Source of the DNA: an uncultured Ruminiclostridium sp. | GTDB lineage: Bacteria > Bacillota > Clostridia > Oscillospirales > Ruminococcaceae | Direction of reading: 5' to 3' | NCBI GenBank assembly: GCA_944388385.1 | Contig: CALXIO010000008.1 | Coordinates: forward strand, 1 to 64,000 | Length of the DNA: 64,000 nucleotides | Shown: positions 34,199 through 42,484 of the stretch, in pieces | How the letters are laid out: each line of letters starts with the position of its first letter | How positions within the stretch are numbered: the first letter of the stretch is position 1 | Program-made: the position numbers and the translations under genes | Notes under the pieces: model-generated | Told to the model about the DNA's origin: nothing | Databases searched by the model: none | What the model saw: only the letters and a program-made list of their open reading frames with translations

Positions 34199-35308
34199 TC
34201 ATCCTAAGGGGTGTATTTTATCCGGTATGTATTCTGCCATAGCATTGGTAGCCACCCTTGTAAGGTCATAGGAATACCATACATTATCACCGCCGGAGGG
34301 CTGCATCCATACCATAATGCCGCACCATCCGTTATCATAAACAGACTTATATTTGTCTGTCAGACTCATTTTACATTCTGCCTCATCGTCATTGTGGGTT
34401 TCACCTATAAGACAGGGCTTCTTTTCTGCAAGTCCGAATTCCTCGGGGCTCTTATCACAGGGGAAGCCAAACCAGGGCTTCTGCCAGTTATAGTAGTGGG
34501 TGCTGTAAAAGTCAACAAAGGCCTTGTCGCTTCCGGTAAACTCCATTAAGTATTCGTCGGAAATTTTATTGCCCTCGTACTTTGCGGAATTATACTTTAC
34601 TATACCCATACCGACTGTAACTAAAATGTCGGAATTTTCGTGGATAGTCTGGGCGCACTTGCCAAAGAAATAGGATAAGTGATCCCAGCCTATTTTACCG
34701 CATTCTTCGTTTTCATATACCCAGTCGGGCTCGTTCATAATGTCAATGCCGAATATGTATTCCTGATCCTTATATCTGTTGCAGAATTCCTTTACATACT
34801 TTTCTGCAAACTGATCGGTGTATTCCTTGCTCTGAATGAGCTTCTGCCACTTGATAACGCTGCCGCTTGAAGCCTTGAAATGGTCAAAGGATAAAAGTGT
34901 AGGCATAATATATACCTTGTATTTTTCAGCTATTGCAAACAGCTTATCAAGGTCTGTCCAATGGCCCTCGTTTATATTTATAATGCCGCCCTTTGAATTA
35001 AGTCTTACTATGCTTTCGCCGTCACAGTTCACCCATATTCTGGTGCAGTTTATGTTATCCTGTGCCATACGGGCAAATTCCCTATCCCAGAATTCCTCGT
35101 CCATACCGCCTGCGAAGTCATTCCAGTAGCTCCAGGGGGTGTTTACGCCGTTTATAAATAATTCCTTGCCGTCAACCGTAAACTTGGTATCTGTAACAGA
35201 TACCCTTGCGGATTTTTGTTCTTCAACAACTGTTTCTGTAGCTGATGATGTTGTGCCGGTGTTTGCCTCAGAACAGCCGGAAGCAGTTATTACCATTACC
35301 GCTGTCAT
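34199..35308 (-). CDS. GH5-like secreted glycosidase (lipoprotein), frameshifted signal peptide
   Basis: A 369-residue barrel glycosidase related to GH5 mannanases: FINGVNTPWSYWNDF, CTRIWVNCDGE, IDIMNEPDW (acid/base Glu), STHYYNW, and CLIGETHND (nucleophile Glu). It begins at ATG 35308 with VITASGC, the end of a lipoprotein signal, but has no basic N-terminus and no ribosome site of its own. Just upstream, GGAGG leads an ATG at 35343 in another frame. Adding one A to the AAA run around codon 7 would join them into MKNQHCKIASLLMTAV..., a perfect signal peptide. So the gene has either a 1-nt deletion or an assembly error. As it stands, translation could restart at TAATG. The substrate is probably a mannan or beta-glucan; the subfamily is not assigned. 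Confidence 0.82.
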   Translation of the reverse strand: MTAVMVITASGCSEANTGTTSSATETVVEEQKSARVSVTDTKFTVDGKELFINGVNTPWSYWNDFAGGMDEEFWDREFARMAQDNINCTRIWVNCDGESIVRLNSKGGIININEGHWTDLDKLFAIAEKYKVYIMPTLLSFDHFKASSGSVIKWQKLIQSKEYTDQFAEKYVKEFCNRYKDQEYIFGIDIMNEPDWVYENEECGKIGWDHLSYFFGKCAQTIHENSDILVTVGMGIVKYNSAKYEGNKISDEYLMEFTGSDKAFVDFYSTHYYNWQKPWFGFPCDKSPEEFGLAEKKPCLIGETHNDDEAECKMSLTDKYKSVYDNGWCGIMVWMQPSGGDNVWYSYDLTRVATNAMAEYIPDKIHPLG

Positions 35309-35343
35309 TAAAAGGGATGCGATTTACAATGCTGATTTTTCAT
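35308..35343 (-). CDS. 11-codon leader frame overlapping the GH5-like gene (likely signal-peptide remnant)
   Basis: ATG 35343 has a GGAGG site 5 bp upstream and runs for 11 codons to TAA, whose last A is the first base of the downstream ATG (TAATG). Such an overlap allows termination-reinitiation. The encoded start MKNQHCK looks like the basic end of a signal peptide, so it most likely represents the displaced true start of the GH5-like gene, not a regulatory leader peptide. Confidence 0.5.
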   Translation of the reverse strand: MKNQHCKSHPF

Positions 35344-35367
35344 AAAAACCTCCATGAATTTAATTAA

Positions 35368-35396
35368 AGTATATCAATTTATTGAGAGCATTTCAA
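35368..35396 (-). promoter_or_regulatory. Promoter of the GH5-like/GH35 unit
   Basis: Minus strand TTGAAA (35396-35391), 17-bp spacer, TATACT (35373-35368), 25 bp before the GGAGG-led ATG at 35343. Confidence 0.7.
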
Positions 35397-35410
35397 TAAA
35401 TTTATTTCAT

Positions 35411-35462
35411 AAAAAATAGCACTATCTTACTGTATAATTAAACAATAAATAAGATAGTGCTA
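35411..35462 (-). terminator. Terminator of the AraC gene
   Basis: TAGCACTATCTTA (35417-35429) pairs with TAAGATAGTGCTA (35450-35462), a 13-bp perfect stem that includes the AraC stop codon, with a 20-nt loop. On the minus strand it is followed by TTTTTTAT. Confidence 0.8.
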
Positions 35463-36209
35463 ATTTTTTCTCCATTGTCCCGGGGTATATCCGGTTTTGC
35501 TTTTAAATTGTCTTGAGAAAAAGTTTTCGTTCTTGTAGCCGCATTTTTCACTTATTACTCTTATGGGAAGATTACTTGTTTTAAGTAATTCCTTGGCATA
35601 TTCAATACGGGAATTGATAACATCTGCAGTAAAGGATATGCCGTATTCCTTTAAATATATAGCCTCAAAGCGGCTTATACTAAGGCCGGCATTTCTTGCG
35701 GTATCCGCAAGAAGCCATTCCCTCATTGGAAACAGCCATACCTCTCTGTGAATTTTATCTATTGCCCCCTTACTGCCGGAGATAAATTCTCCTGAACAGG
35801 ACAGCTTGAATAAAAGTGCGTTAAGAAGGGATTCAACAATGTTGTTATATTTGTAACCGTATGTTACATACTCCTCCTTCATAATGCGGAAAATTGAGTA
35901 GGTTCGCTCTACATCCTTTATGACCATAGGGCGATTAAGCACAATGCCGAAACGCTCTATTTCCTTGTCCTCGGCCTTTATGTGAAGCCAGTCATCTATG
36001 TAGGAGCCGTTTATGGCCTTATACTGCTGAAGGCTTTTGGGAGCGTAAAGTACAGCTGTGCCTTCGGGTAATTCTACCCAGTCACCCTCAAAGCAGAATA
36101 AGGCAGGTGTTCTCAGTAAAAGCAGAAGATATGTGCCGAAATAATTTTCACGGTAAACATTATAACTGCCGTCGTGAAGCTCATTTACACCAATAGATAC
36201 CAGTTCCAT
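35460..36209 (-). CDS. AraC-family transcriptional regulator
   Basis: A 249-residue regulator. The N-terminal domain (about 1-140) has a cupin-like LPEGTAVLYAPKSLQQYKA segment for ligand binding, and the C-terminal double helix-turn-helix is at about 150-249 (ARNAGLSISRFEAIYLKEYGIS, RVISEKCGYKNENFFSRQFKSKTGYTPGQWR). Such proteins typically switch on sugar-use genes. It stands directly upstream of the GH5-like/GH35 unit on the same strand but has its own promoter and terminator, so it is a good candidate for local control of those hydrolases. Confidence 0.88.
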   Translation of the reverse strand: MELVSIGVNELHDGSYNVYRENYFGTYLLLLLRTPALFCFEGDWVELPEGTAVLYAPKSLQQYKAINGSYIDDWLHIKAEDKEIERFGIVLNRPMVIKDVERTYSIFRIMKEEYVTYGYKYNNIVESLLNALLFKLSCSGEFISGSKGAIDKIHREVWLFPMREWLLADTARNAGLSISRFEAIYLKEYGISFTADVINSRIEYAKELLKTSNLPIRVISEKCGYKNENFFSRQFKSKTGYTPGQWRKN

Positions 36210-36228
36210 AGTATCACCTCTTGATGTA

Positions 36229-36257
36229 AATATAGCACATTCTTACTAAAATTGCAA
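36229..36257 (-). promoter_or_regulatory. Promoter of the AraC gene
   Basis: Minus strand TTGCAA (36257-36252), 17-bp spacer, TATATT (36234-36229). The -35 lies only just beyond the 3' end of the upstream MBL-fold gene. Confidence 0.6.
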
Positions 36258-36260
36258 TAG

Positions 36261-37733
36261 TTAAGGATTACAATTCTGACAAGGAGTATATCCTTGGGCT
36301 ATTGCTCCCTCATAGTCATTTGTGTATGCCTTGTTTTTCTCTGACATTCTGTCTACGCTGCTGCAATCGGCAAAATGAATTTTCTTTGAGCTTGTGTTAA
36401 GAACATAGGTAGTACCGCCCTCGGTGGGAGGATCGGTTTGCTGTATTGTGGTAGTTACAGCAGGCTTTTGTGTTGCCTGGGCAGGCTTTTGTGTAGTTGT
36501 CTGTGAGGTTACTGCGCCCGGGGTAAAGTTATTTGTGGGGGAAACATTGGCGGTAAGGTTTTTGCCGTCGCTTGTAAATATGATAGTTCCCTGTAAATCG
36601 GTACGGAAAAGCTTTATACCTGCGTTTTTATATCTATCAAGTATGGTTTGCGTGGGGTGACCGTAGGAATTTCCCATTCCGCAGGAAATAACTCCGTAGG
36701 TAGGCTCTGTCTTTTTAAGGAAATTACTTGAGGATGAGGTGGTACTGCCGTGATGACCTACCTTTATAACATCACACTTGATATTACTGCGAATAGAGTC
36801 CTCCTCTTCCTTTTCCGCATCTCCTGTAAATAAGAATACATTTTCGCCGTAAGTCAGCTTTAACACTATGGAATTGTTATTCTGATTTTCATTGGTAAGG
36901 CTTACAGGGGCTGCTACAAAAGCCGAAAGACTGCTCTCGTTTATAATATAATCCCCCGCCGTTACTACACGGGTCTTAGCACCGCTGTTGTCAACGGCGA
37001 TAAGCATATCCTCGTATATTTTTGTATCAGCGGCCATGGCGGTAAGGTAGAAATTATTAACATTAAAGGAGCTTATTACATCCGGAAGTCCCCCTATATG
37101 GTCGCTGTGGGCATGGCTTGCTATAACATAGTCAAGAGTATCATACCCAAGGGAATATATGTAGGTGGTAACTATATCCCCCTTATCCCTCTCCCCTGCA
37201 TCAATAAGCATTGTCTTACCGTCGGGAAGCTCAATAAAGGTGCTGTCCCCCTGCCCAACATCTATAAAGTGAACAGTCATATTCCCAAGGGAGGGCTCAG
37301 AGGTGGGAGCTTCTGTTATAATTTGGGTGGTTGTGTTATTAGCTACCGGTGGCGCAGTATCCGGGGTTTTTGTTGTGCTTTGGGTAGTGGTTTGGTCATC
37401 TTCTACCGGAGGCACAGTAATGGGGGTTTTAGTCGAATCATCAGCCGGCGGCTGAAAAAATTCATTGGAGGTGGAATTATTGCCTGAGCTTTCCGAATTA
37501 TCATCGGAGCTGTCCTCACCCCATAGCTCATCCCGGAAATTATCACTATCGCTGCTGTTTTCATCTACAGATGATACACTTGATGATACGGTACTTTCCG
37601 ATACATTTCTAAGTGCCATACATCCTAAAATACAACAAATTCCTATTATCCAGGGTAAAAATTTTTTTGAATTATTATTTGAATTTGCGTTTGTTTTTGT
37701 ATTTGTTTTTGCATTTTTTGCCGACTTCTTCAT
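36261..37733 (-). CDS. ComEC-like metallo-beta-lactamase fold protein, membrane-anchored
   Basis: A 490-residue exported protein. One N-terminal membrane segment (FLPWIIGICCILGCMALR, about 26-43) is followed by a long Ser/Asp/Thr/Pro linker (to about residue 150) and a metallo-beta-lactamase domain like the C-terminal part of ComEC: VHFIDVGQGDSTFIELPDG, SHAHSDHIGGLPDV (metal ligands) and VIKVGHHGS. After another Thr-rich linker it ends in a small cysteine module (YVLNTSSKKIHFADC ... GYTPCQNCNP) found at the ends of extracellular nuclease-like proteins in Firmicutes. It may be an extracellular phosphodiesterase or nuclease; it lacks the ComEC channel, so it is not a full DNA-uptake protein. 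ATG 37733 is chosen over TTG 37736 because AGGAGG fits it. Confidence 0.85.
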   Translation of the reverse strand: MKKSAKNAKTNTKTNANSNNNSKKFLPWIIGICCILGCMALRNVSESTVSSSVSSVDENSSDSDNFRDELWGEDSSDDNSESSGNNSTSNEFFQPPADDSTKTPITVPPVEDDQTTTQSTTKTPDTAPPVANNTTTQIITEAPTSEPSLGNMTVHFIDVGQGDSTFIELPDGKTMLIDAGERDKGDIVTTYIYSLGYDTLDYVIASHAHSDHIGGLPDVISSFNVNNFYLTAMAADTKIYEDMLIAVDNSGAKTRVVTAGDYIINESSLSAFVAAPVSLTNENQNNNSIVLKLTYGENVFLFTGDAEKEEEDSIRSNIKCDVIKVGHHGSTTSSSSNFLKKTEPTYGVISCGMGNSYGHPTQTILDRYKNAGIKLFRTDLQGTIIFTSDGKNLTANVSPTNNFTPGAVTSQTTTQKPAQATQKPAVTTTIQQTDPPTEGGTTYVLNTSSKKIHFADCSSVDRMSEKNKAYTNDYEGAIAQGYTPCQNCNP

Positions 37734-37786
37734 CAAATTCCTCCTTTTTTAATATTCTAACATTATATAAGTACATTTGTCAGTAC

Positions 37787-37814
37787 AAAAAAAGGAAGAA
37801 TAAAATCTTCCTTT
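37787..37814 (-). terminator. Terminator of the DUF5714 gene
   Basis: AAAGGAAGA/TCTTCCTTT, a 9-bp stem (37791-37799 with 37806-37814), followed on the minus strand by a T tract. Confidence 0.8.
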
Positions 37815-37818
37815 AAAA

Positions 37819-38514
37819 TTATTCGCCGGGATAGTAGGGACAACGCTCCTCACTGCATTGGCTGTTTGTGTTGTGATAGGTGCATACCACCGGGGATTTT
37901 TCCATATAAACTCCCATATGCTCTGCCACAAAGTCAACCGCATTTTCAATGGCAGTAAAGGATGAACGCTTACAGCAACGAGGACCGCCCAGATCTCCTA
38001 TGGATTTTAACGCCCTTGCCGTCATAAGGTGGGAGCGTCTGAATTCATCCACGCTTAAAGGGGTGGAGCCGGTTATAACCGATACAAAAATACCTGTTGC
38101 GATACCTGCACCGCAGGCGCCCCAAAATCCGCAGGCGCCTCCGGGAACACCGGAGCTTCTTATAAGTATCTCTGAAATGGCGCTGTCAAGGTCTATATTT
38201 CCGCCGCAGTTTTTATATGCGGTACAAAGGGATACACCCACCAGAACATGATGCTCAGGTCCGTGAAGATGACAAAAACCACATTCTGCCAGTTTAAGTA
38301 ATATTTCAACGGGATTTTTTGAGGTTTCCTCCTTGCATAAGGAAAGAATAACATCAAGCCCCTTCTTGTGACATTCATTACATACAAAATGACCGTTTAC
38401 ACAGGCGGCATTTGTCCTGTCGGGTCTTTTGCAGATTGCACATTCCATAAATCTGCCGGTGCGGGAATATACTATTTCACCGCCGCAGAGTATACAGCCC
38501 TTTTCGTTACTCAT
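37819..38514 (-). CDS. DUF5714-type cysteine-rich protein
   Basis: A 231-residue Cys-rich protein that I place in the DUF5714 group. It begins with a zinc-ribbon-like region (CILCGGEIVY, ECAICK, CVNGHFVCNECH) and has a second conserved part with CGFCHLHGPEHHVLVG, GVPGGACGFWGACGAG and GGPRCCKRSSFTAI. Relatives occur in methanogens and Clostridia, sometimes next to or fused with radical-SAM or methyltransferase proteins, but their role is not known. The Gly-rich Cys stretch could hold a metal or cluster. It has a perfect promoter and its own terminator. ATG 38514 is preferred (GGGGAAT upstream) over an earlier in-frame start at 38532. Confidence 0.65.
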   Translation of the reverse strand: MSNEKGCILCGGEIVYSRTGRFMECAICKRPDRTNAACVNGHFVCNECHKKGLDVILSLCKEETSKNPVEILLKLAECGFCHLHGPEHHVLVGVSLCTAYKNCGGNIDLDSAISEILIRSSGVPGGACGFWGACGAGIATGIFVSVITGSTPLSVDEFRRSHLMTARALKSIGDLGGPRCCKRSSFTAIENAVDFVAEHMGVYMEKSPVVCTYHNTNSQCSEERCPYYPGE

Positions 38515-38579
38515 AACAATTCCCCTTATCATAATTTTATTTTAATTATTGCTTTAATGTGCTGAATTTTTCTTACCTG

Positions 38580-38608
38580 ATTATACCATAATACCTGTAT
38601 TTTGTCAA
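38580..38608 (-). promoter_or_regulatory. Sigma-A promoter of the DUF5714 gene
   Basis: Minus strand TTGACA (38608-38603), 17-bp spacer, TATAAT (38585-38580): a perfect consensus, implying strong expression unless repressed. Confidence 0.85.
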
Positions 38609-38721
38609 CAATTTACCCTATTTTTACACGTGACAATATACATCAAAATTTGTTTGTTTGCCGTTCATAATGTTAAATCTGACGAAATTAGTCCGATTTA
38701 CTGATTTTCTATGTAATTTGT

Positions 38722-38750
38722 TTGACAAAATGTAAATTCTATGTTATCAT
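38722..38750 (+). promoter_or_regulatory. Promoter of the amino-acid ABC operon
   Basis: TTGACA (38722-38727), 17-bp spacer, TATCAT (38745-38750), giving an 80-nt leader. Confidence 0.75.
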
Positions 38751-38835
38751 ATCACAGTAAAATTATTTATATTTTTGCCGTTTTGCTTTAGCTTGCTAAT
38801 GTGGTATTACGGTGAACGAAAGGAAGGAATTTTAA

Positions 38836-39672
38836 ATGAAATTCAAGAAGTTTTTATCAATGGTAGCTTGTGCAGCTATGTGCCTTAGCCTTGCTGCTTG
38901 CTCAAACGCAACTACAAGCTCAACAGACAGCGGTTCTGACAACACCGACTGGGCTTACATTCAGAACAAGGGCGAAATGATTGTAGGTATCACTCTTTAT
39001 GAGCCCATGAACTACTATGACGAAAATGATGTACTTACAGGCTTTGAAACTGAATTTACTACCGCAGTTTGCGAAAAGCTGGGTGTAACTCCTAAGTTCC
39101 AGGTTATCGAATGGACACAGAAGGAATCTGAGCTTAAGTCAAAGACTATCGACGTTATCTGGAACGGTCTTACAGTAGATGAGGAAAGAAAGCAGAATAT
39201 GGCATTTTCCACATCCTACATTAAGAACAGACAGGTTCTTGTTATCAAGAAGGACAACGCTGAAAAGTTCACAGATACAGCAAGCCTTGCAGGCGCTAAT
39301 GTAACTGCTGAAAGCAGTTCTGCAGGTGAAAAGGCTATTCAGTCAGATGAAAACCTTTCTAAGGCTAAGTTTGTAGGTGTTTCTGCACAGAAGGATACAC
39401 TTATTGAGGTTAAGTCCGGTACATCTGATGCTGCTGTAATTGACTACGTTATGGCAACAGCTTCTATCGGTGAAGGCACAGACTTTGATGATCTTATGAT
39501 TCTTGAAGGTGTTGAGCTTGCTGCTGAGGAATATGCAGTAGGTGTTCGTCTTGAGGATAAGGAATTCCTCTCAAAGATCAACGGCGCTATTGATGAGCTT
39601 GTACAGGACGGCTCACTTAAGAAGCTCGCTGAAAAGTACGGTCTTGCTGACGTTTACGCATTCGACAACTGA
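38836..39672 (+). CDS. Polar amino acid ABC transporter, substrate-binding lipoprotein
   Basis: A 278-residue family-3 solute-binding protein. The signal peptide ends in the lipobox LAAC, with Cys22 for lipid attachment. The mature part has the family motifs IVGITLYEPMNYYDENDVLTGFETEFTTAV and IDVIWNGLTVDEERKQNMAFSTSYI, typical of binding proteins for cystine, glutamine or other polar amino acids. It binds the substrate outside the membrane and delivers it to the permease encoded 19 bp downstream. It is the first gene of a three-gene operon with a consensus promoter. Codon use is biased toward abundant codons, as expected for a highly expressed gene. The specific amino acid is not decided. Confidence 0.93.
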   Translation: MKFKKFLSMVACAAMCLSLAACSNATTSSTDSGSDNTDWAYIQNKGEMIVGITLYEPMNYYDENDVLTGFETEFTTAVCEKLGVTPKFQVIEWTQKESELKSKTIDVIWNGLTVDEERKQNMAFSTSYIKNRQVLVIKKDNAEKFTDTASLAGANVTAESSSAGEKAIQSDENLSKAKFVGVSAQKDTLIEVKSGTSDAAVIDYVMATASIGEGTDFDDLMILEGVELAAEEYAVGVRLEDKEFLSKINGAIDELVQDGSLKKLAEKYGLADVYAFDN

Positions 39673-39691
39673 TTTTAAAGGAATTTAAGAA

Positions 39692-40339
39692 ATGTCTTTC
39701 TGGGAAGTTACAGTCCAGCTGGCAGACGGCTTTGGTGTTACCCTTTTATTATTCGGTATAACCCTTGTGTGCGCCTTGCCTTTAGGACTTATTATCACAC
39801 TTGGCTCTATGTCAAAATTCAAGCCTTTAAGATGGCTTGTTAAAACCTTTGTATGGATCATAAGAGGTACTCCTCTTATGCTCCAGGTAATTCTTGTATT
39901 CTACGGTCCGGGTCTGTTATTTGACTGGCCCGCCCTACCCCGTATGACGGCGGTTATTGTGGCCTTTATCATTAACTACTCCTGCTACTTTTCCGAAATA
40001 TACCGTGCAGGTATCGAAAGTATTCCTAAGGGACAGGGTGAAGCAGGACAGGTGCTTGGTATGACTAAGGCACAGATATTCTTCAAGATATATCTGTTCC
40101 AGGTTATAAAGAGGATAGTTCCTCCCATGGGTAATGAAATAATCACCCTTGTAAAGGACACCTCCCTTGCCCGTGTTATTGCGGTAACCGAAGTTTTAAA
40201 GGCGGCACAGGATATAGTAGGACTTAAGTCCATAATCTGGCCTATTTTCTATGTAGGTGCATTCTATCTTCTGTTCTCGGGTATTCTTACCCTGCTTTTA
40301 AACTATGCCGAAAAGAAGCTCAACTACTATAACGGATAA
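39692..40339 (+). CDS. Amino acid ABC transporter permease
   Basis: A 215-residue inner-membrane permease of the HisM/GlnP type with about five helices. It shows the family signatures FVWIIRGTPLMLQVILVFYG and, for coupling to the ATPase, the EAA loop GIESIPKGQGEAGQVLGMTKAQIF. It is the middle gene of the operon, 19 bp after the binding protein and 11 bp before the ATPase. With only one permease gene the channel is presumably a homodimer. Confidence 0.93.
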   Translation: MSFWEVTVQLADGFGVTLLLFGITLVCALPLGLIITLGSMSKFKPLRWLVKTFVWIIRGTPLMLQVILVFYGPGLLFDWPALPRMTAVIVAFIINYSCYFSEIYRAGIESIPKGQGEAGQVLGMTKAQIFFKIYLFQVIKRIVPPMGNEIITLVKDTSLARVIAVTEVLKAAQDIVGLKSIIWPIFYVGAFYLLFSGILTLLLNYAEKKLNYYNG

Positions 40340-40350
40340 CGGAGGATATT

Positions 40351-41142
40351 ATGGCTTTTCTTGATGTAAAGAATATTGAAAAATCCTTCGGAAAGACGGA
40401 TGTATTAAAGGGTATCACCTTTTCCATGGAAAAGGGTGAGGTACTGGCTATAATAGGCTCCTCAGGAAGCGGTAAAACCACTCTTTTAAGATGTATAAAC
40501 TTCCTTGAAACTGCTGACAAGGGTTCCTTTACCATTAACGGTGAAACTATCTTTGATGCACAGCAGAGCTATTCAGATAAGGAAAAAAGAGAGAAAAGAC
40601 TTCACTTCGGACTGGTGTTCCAGCAGTTTAATCTTTTCCCCCAGTATACAGCCTTCAGAAATATCACCTTAGCCCCGGGGCTTATGCGTATTAAAAACAG
40701 CGACAAGAAGCTTTCTGCCAAGGAAAAATCCGCTATACAGGATGAGATAAACAATGAGGCCTTACAGCTTCTTAAATCCGTAGGGCTTACCGAAAAGAAG
40801 GACTTTTACCCATGTGAATTATCAGGCGGTCAGCAGCAGAGAGTGGCTATTGCAAGAGCCCTTGCCATGAAGCCGGATATACTTTGCTTTGATGAGCCTA
40901 CCTCAGCTCTTGACCCTGAGCTTACAGGTGAAGTATTAAGGGTAATAAGAGAGCTTAAGGGCGATGACAGAACTATGATAGTAGTTACCCATGAAATGAA
41001 CTTTGCCAAGAATGTGGCGGATAAGGTCATATTTATGGCAGACGGAGTAATTGAGGAATACGGCACACCGGCTGAAGTATTTGAAAACCCCAAAAGCGAA
41101 AAAACAAAGGCATTTCTTGCTAAATCCCTTGAAAAAATATGA
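40351..41142 (+). CDS. Amino acid ABC transporter ATP-binding protein
   Basis: A 263-residue ATPase of the GlnQ/HisP group that drives the transporter. Walker A is GSSGSGKTTLLR, the Q-loop follows in LVFQQFNLFPQYTA, the ABC signature is LSGGQQQRVAIARALA, Walker B is ILCFDEPTSALDPEL, and the H-loop is VVTHEMNFA. GGAGGATATT precedes the ATG. Compared with the usual 240 residues there is a short insertion after the Q-loop region (about residues 110-135, rich in Lys and Ser). It is the last gene of the operon. Confidence 0.95.
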   Translation: MAFLDVKNIEKSFGKTDVLKGITFSMEKGEVLAIIGSSGSGKTTLLRCINFLETADKGSFTINGETIFDAQQSYSDKEKREKRLHFGLVFQQFNLFPQYTAFRNITLAPGLMRIKNSDKKLSAKEKSAIQDEINNEALQLLKSVGLTEKKDFYPCELSGGQQQRVAIARALAMKPDILCFDEPTSALDPELTGEVLRVIRELKGDDRTMIVVTHEMNFAKNVADKVIFMADGVIEEYGTPAEVFENPKSEKTKAFLAKSLEKI

Positions 41143-41151
41143 CAAAAAAAT

Positions 41152-41182
41152 CCTCCCGAAGAAATTCGGGAGGTTGTTTTTT
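41152..41182. terminator. Bidirectional terminator after the ABC operon
   Basis: CCTCCCGAA/TTCGGGAGG, a perfect 9-bp stem with GAAA loop (41152-41173), has T tracts on both strands. It also serves the convergent GH5 gene at the end of the his operon. Confidence 0.9.
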
Positions 41183-41187
41183 GTCTT

Positions 41188-42477
41188 TTATTCGGTAGCT
41201 TCCGGGGCGGATTCTTCTTCCTTTTTGGATTGTCTGTATTCCTCCATAAGCTGTTCGCCCTCTTTTTTAATTTCATCAATGGTATATTCGCCGTTTGCCG
41301 CTGAAATAAGTGCATCCTTTACCTTTGAAAATGTCCAGGTGCGGTATGCTCTGTTATATAAGCCGAAACACTCTCCTGCTCCTACATAGGCGTTGTTATC
41401 CCACCATACACAGGGAACGCCGATTTCCTTCATGGCGGTTACATAATACTTAGCCCAGTGAGCACGGTAAATTTCATTGTTACGGCTTCTTGCACCGAAT
41501 TCGCCCATTATTACGGGAATACCCTTATCTATAAATATGGTCTTAAGGTCATTTACAAGGGTGTCTATGTCTTTGGTGTAGTTTTCCCTTGAGGCAAACC
41601 ATAAATCTGCGCTACCGTCAGCAAGGGCGAAATTATAGGGCAGGTATCCGTGAACGGAAACTATTATCTTATCGTCATCTTCCGGTACTTCAAGTGCCTG
41701 TAATGCAACAGTTCCGGAATTAGCGCCGTAGGGGGGAATCATAAGATGTCTTTTTTCGTTATTTCCGCCGGTGCTTCTTACAGTTTCGATAAAGTCCTTA
41801 TTGAGCTTATTTATAACTGCTCTTGTGGGCTCACTGCCGCCCATCCATTCTTCACTTGTGCCTACTACTCTTGGCTCGTTCATTCCCTCAAATATAAGGT
41901 GTTCATCATAGCCCTTGAAGTTATTTGCTATTTGTGTCCAGACCTTCTTTAATCTGTCGCTTGCCGCTTCGTAATTTTCCTCTGTGGGATAGTGCCAGGT
42001 TTCATGATGGATATTGAGAATTACAAACATATCATTATCTATGCCGTAATTTACAACCTCCTTTACCCTGTTCATCCATGCCTCGCTGATTATATAATCA
42101 GGGCCTTCTCCTGTGCTCCATTCCCAGGTAACAGGTACACGAAGAACATTAAAGCCTGCCGCCTTGATATCATCTATCATTTCCTTTGTGGTAACGGGAT
42201 TTCCCCAGGAGGTTTCGATGGTTTCAGGGGAGGTATTGGATATTCCCTTATAGCCTGCATCCAAGGTGTTGCCTAAGTTCCAGCCTATCTTCATTTCCTT
42301 TACAAGCTCCATAGAGGAAATATCTCTTATTTCCTCATTAACTTCAGTTACACCTGAGGAGGTATTATCCCCTGCGCTTGATGTATCTGATGTGCCGGAT
42401 GTGGTGTTTTCACTGCAACCTGTAACAAAGATTGCTGTTGTAAGTAATAATGCGATAAAAGATTTCTTTAAGTTCAT
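41188..42477 (-). CDS. GH5 endoglucanase-like lipoprotein
   Basis: A 429-residue cellulase-like enzyme. The signal peptide ends at VTGC with Cys21 as lipid anchor, then a short Ser/Thr linker leads to a GH5 barrel: MKIGWNLGNTLDAGY, GFNVLRVPVTWEW, ILNIHHETWHYP, IFEGMNEPRVVG (acid/base Glu), SVHGYLPYNF and VIMGEFGARS (nucleophile Glu). The tail (about 395-429) is charged. The pattern resembles GH5 subfamily 4 enzymes acting on cellulose, xyloglucan or mixed-linkage glucans. It starts 7 bp after hisE, with its GAGG partly overlapping the hisE stop, and has no promoter of its own that I can see, so it appears to be the last gene of the histidine operon. Confidence 0.92.
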   Translation of the reverse strand: MNLKKSFIALLLTTAIFVTGCSENTTSGTSDTSSAGDNTSSGVTEVNEEIRDISSMELVKEMKIGWNLGNTLDAGYKGISNTSPETIETSWGNPVTTKEMIDDIKAAGFNVLRVPVTWEWSTGEGPDYIISEAWMNRVKEVVNYGIDNDMFVILNIHHETWHYPTEENYEAASDRLKKVWTQIANNFKGYDEHLIFEGMNEPRVVGTSEEWMGGSEPTRAVINKLNKDFIETVRSTGGNNEKRHLMIPPYGANSGTVALQALEVPEDDDKIIVSVHGYLPYNFALADGSADLWFASRENYTKDIDTLVNDLKTIFIDKGIPVIMGEFGARSRNNEIYRAHWAKYYVTAMKEIGVPCVWWDNNAYVGAGECFGLYNRAYRTWTFSKVKDALISAANGEYTIDEIKKEGEQLMEEYRQSKKEEESAPEATE

Positions 42478-42484
42478 ATTAACC

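Larger units (their letters stand above)
38515..38835. other. Divergent intergenic region between DUF5714 and amino-acid ABC genes
   Basis: 321 bp of AT-rich DNA. It holds a minus-strand promoter for the DUF5714 gene (38580-38608) and a plus-strand promoter for the ABC operon (38722-38750). The 85-nt ABC leader has a possible CCGT/ACGG pairing over a long loop but no riboswitch I recognise. Between the two promoters (38609-38721) I see nothing specific. Confidence 0.6.

Noticed and set aside
38751-38835. Riboswitch in the amino-acid ABC leader
   Set aside because: Only a weak long-range pairing is seen, and no known class matches.
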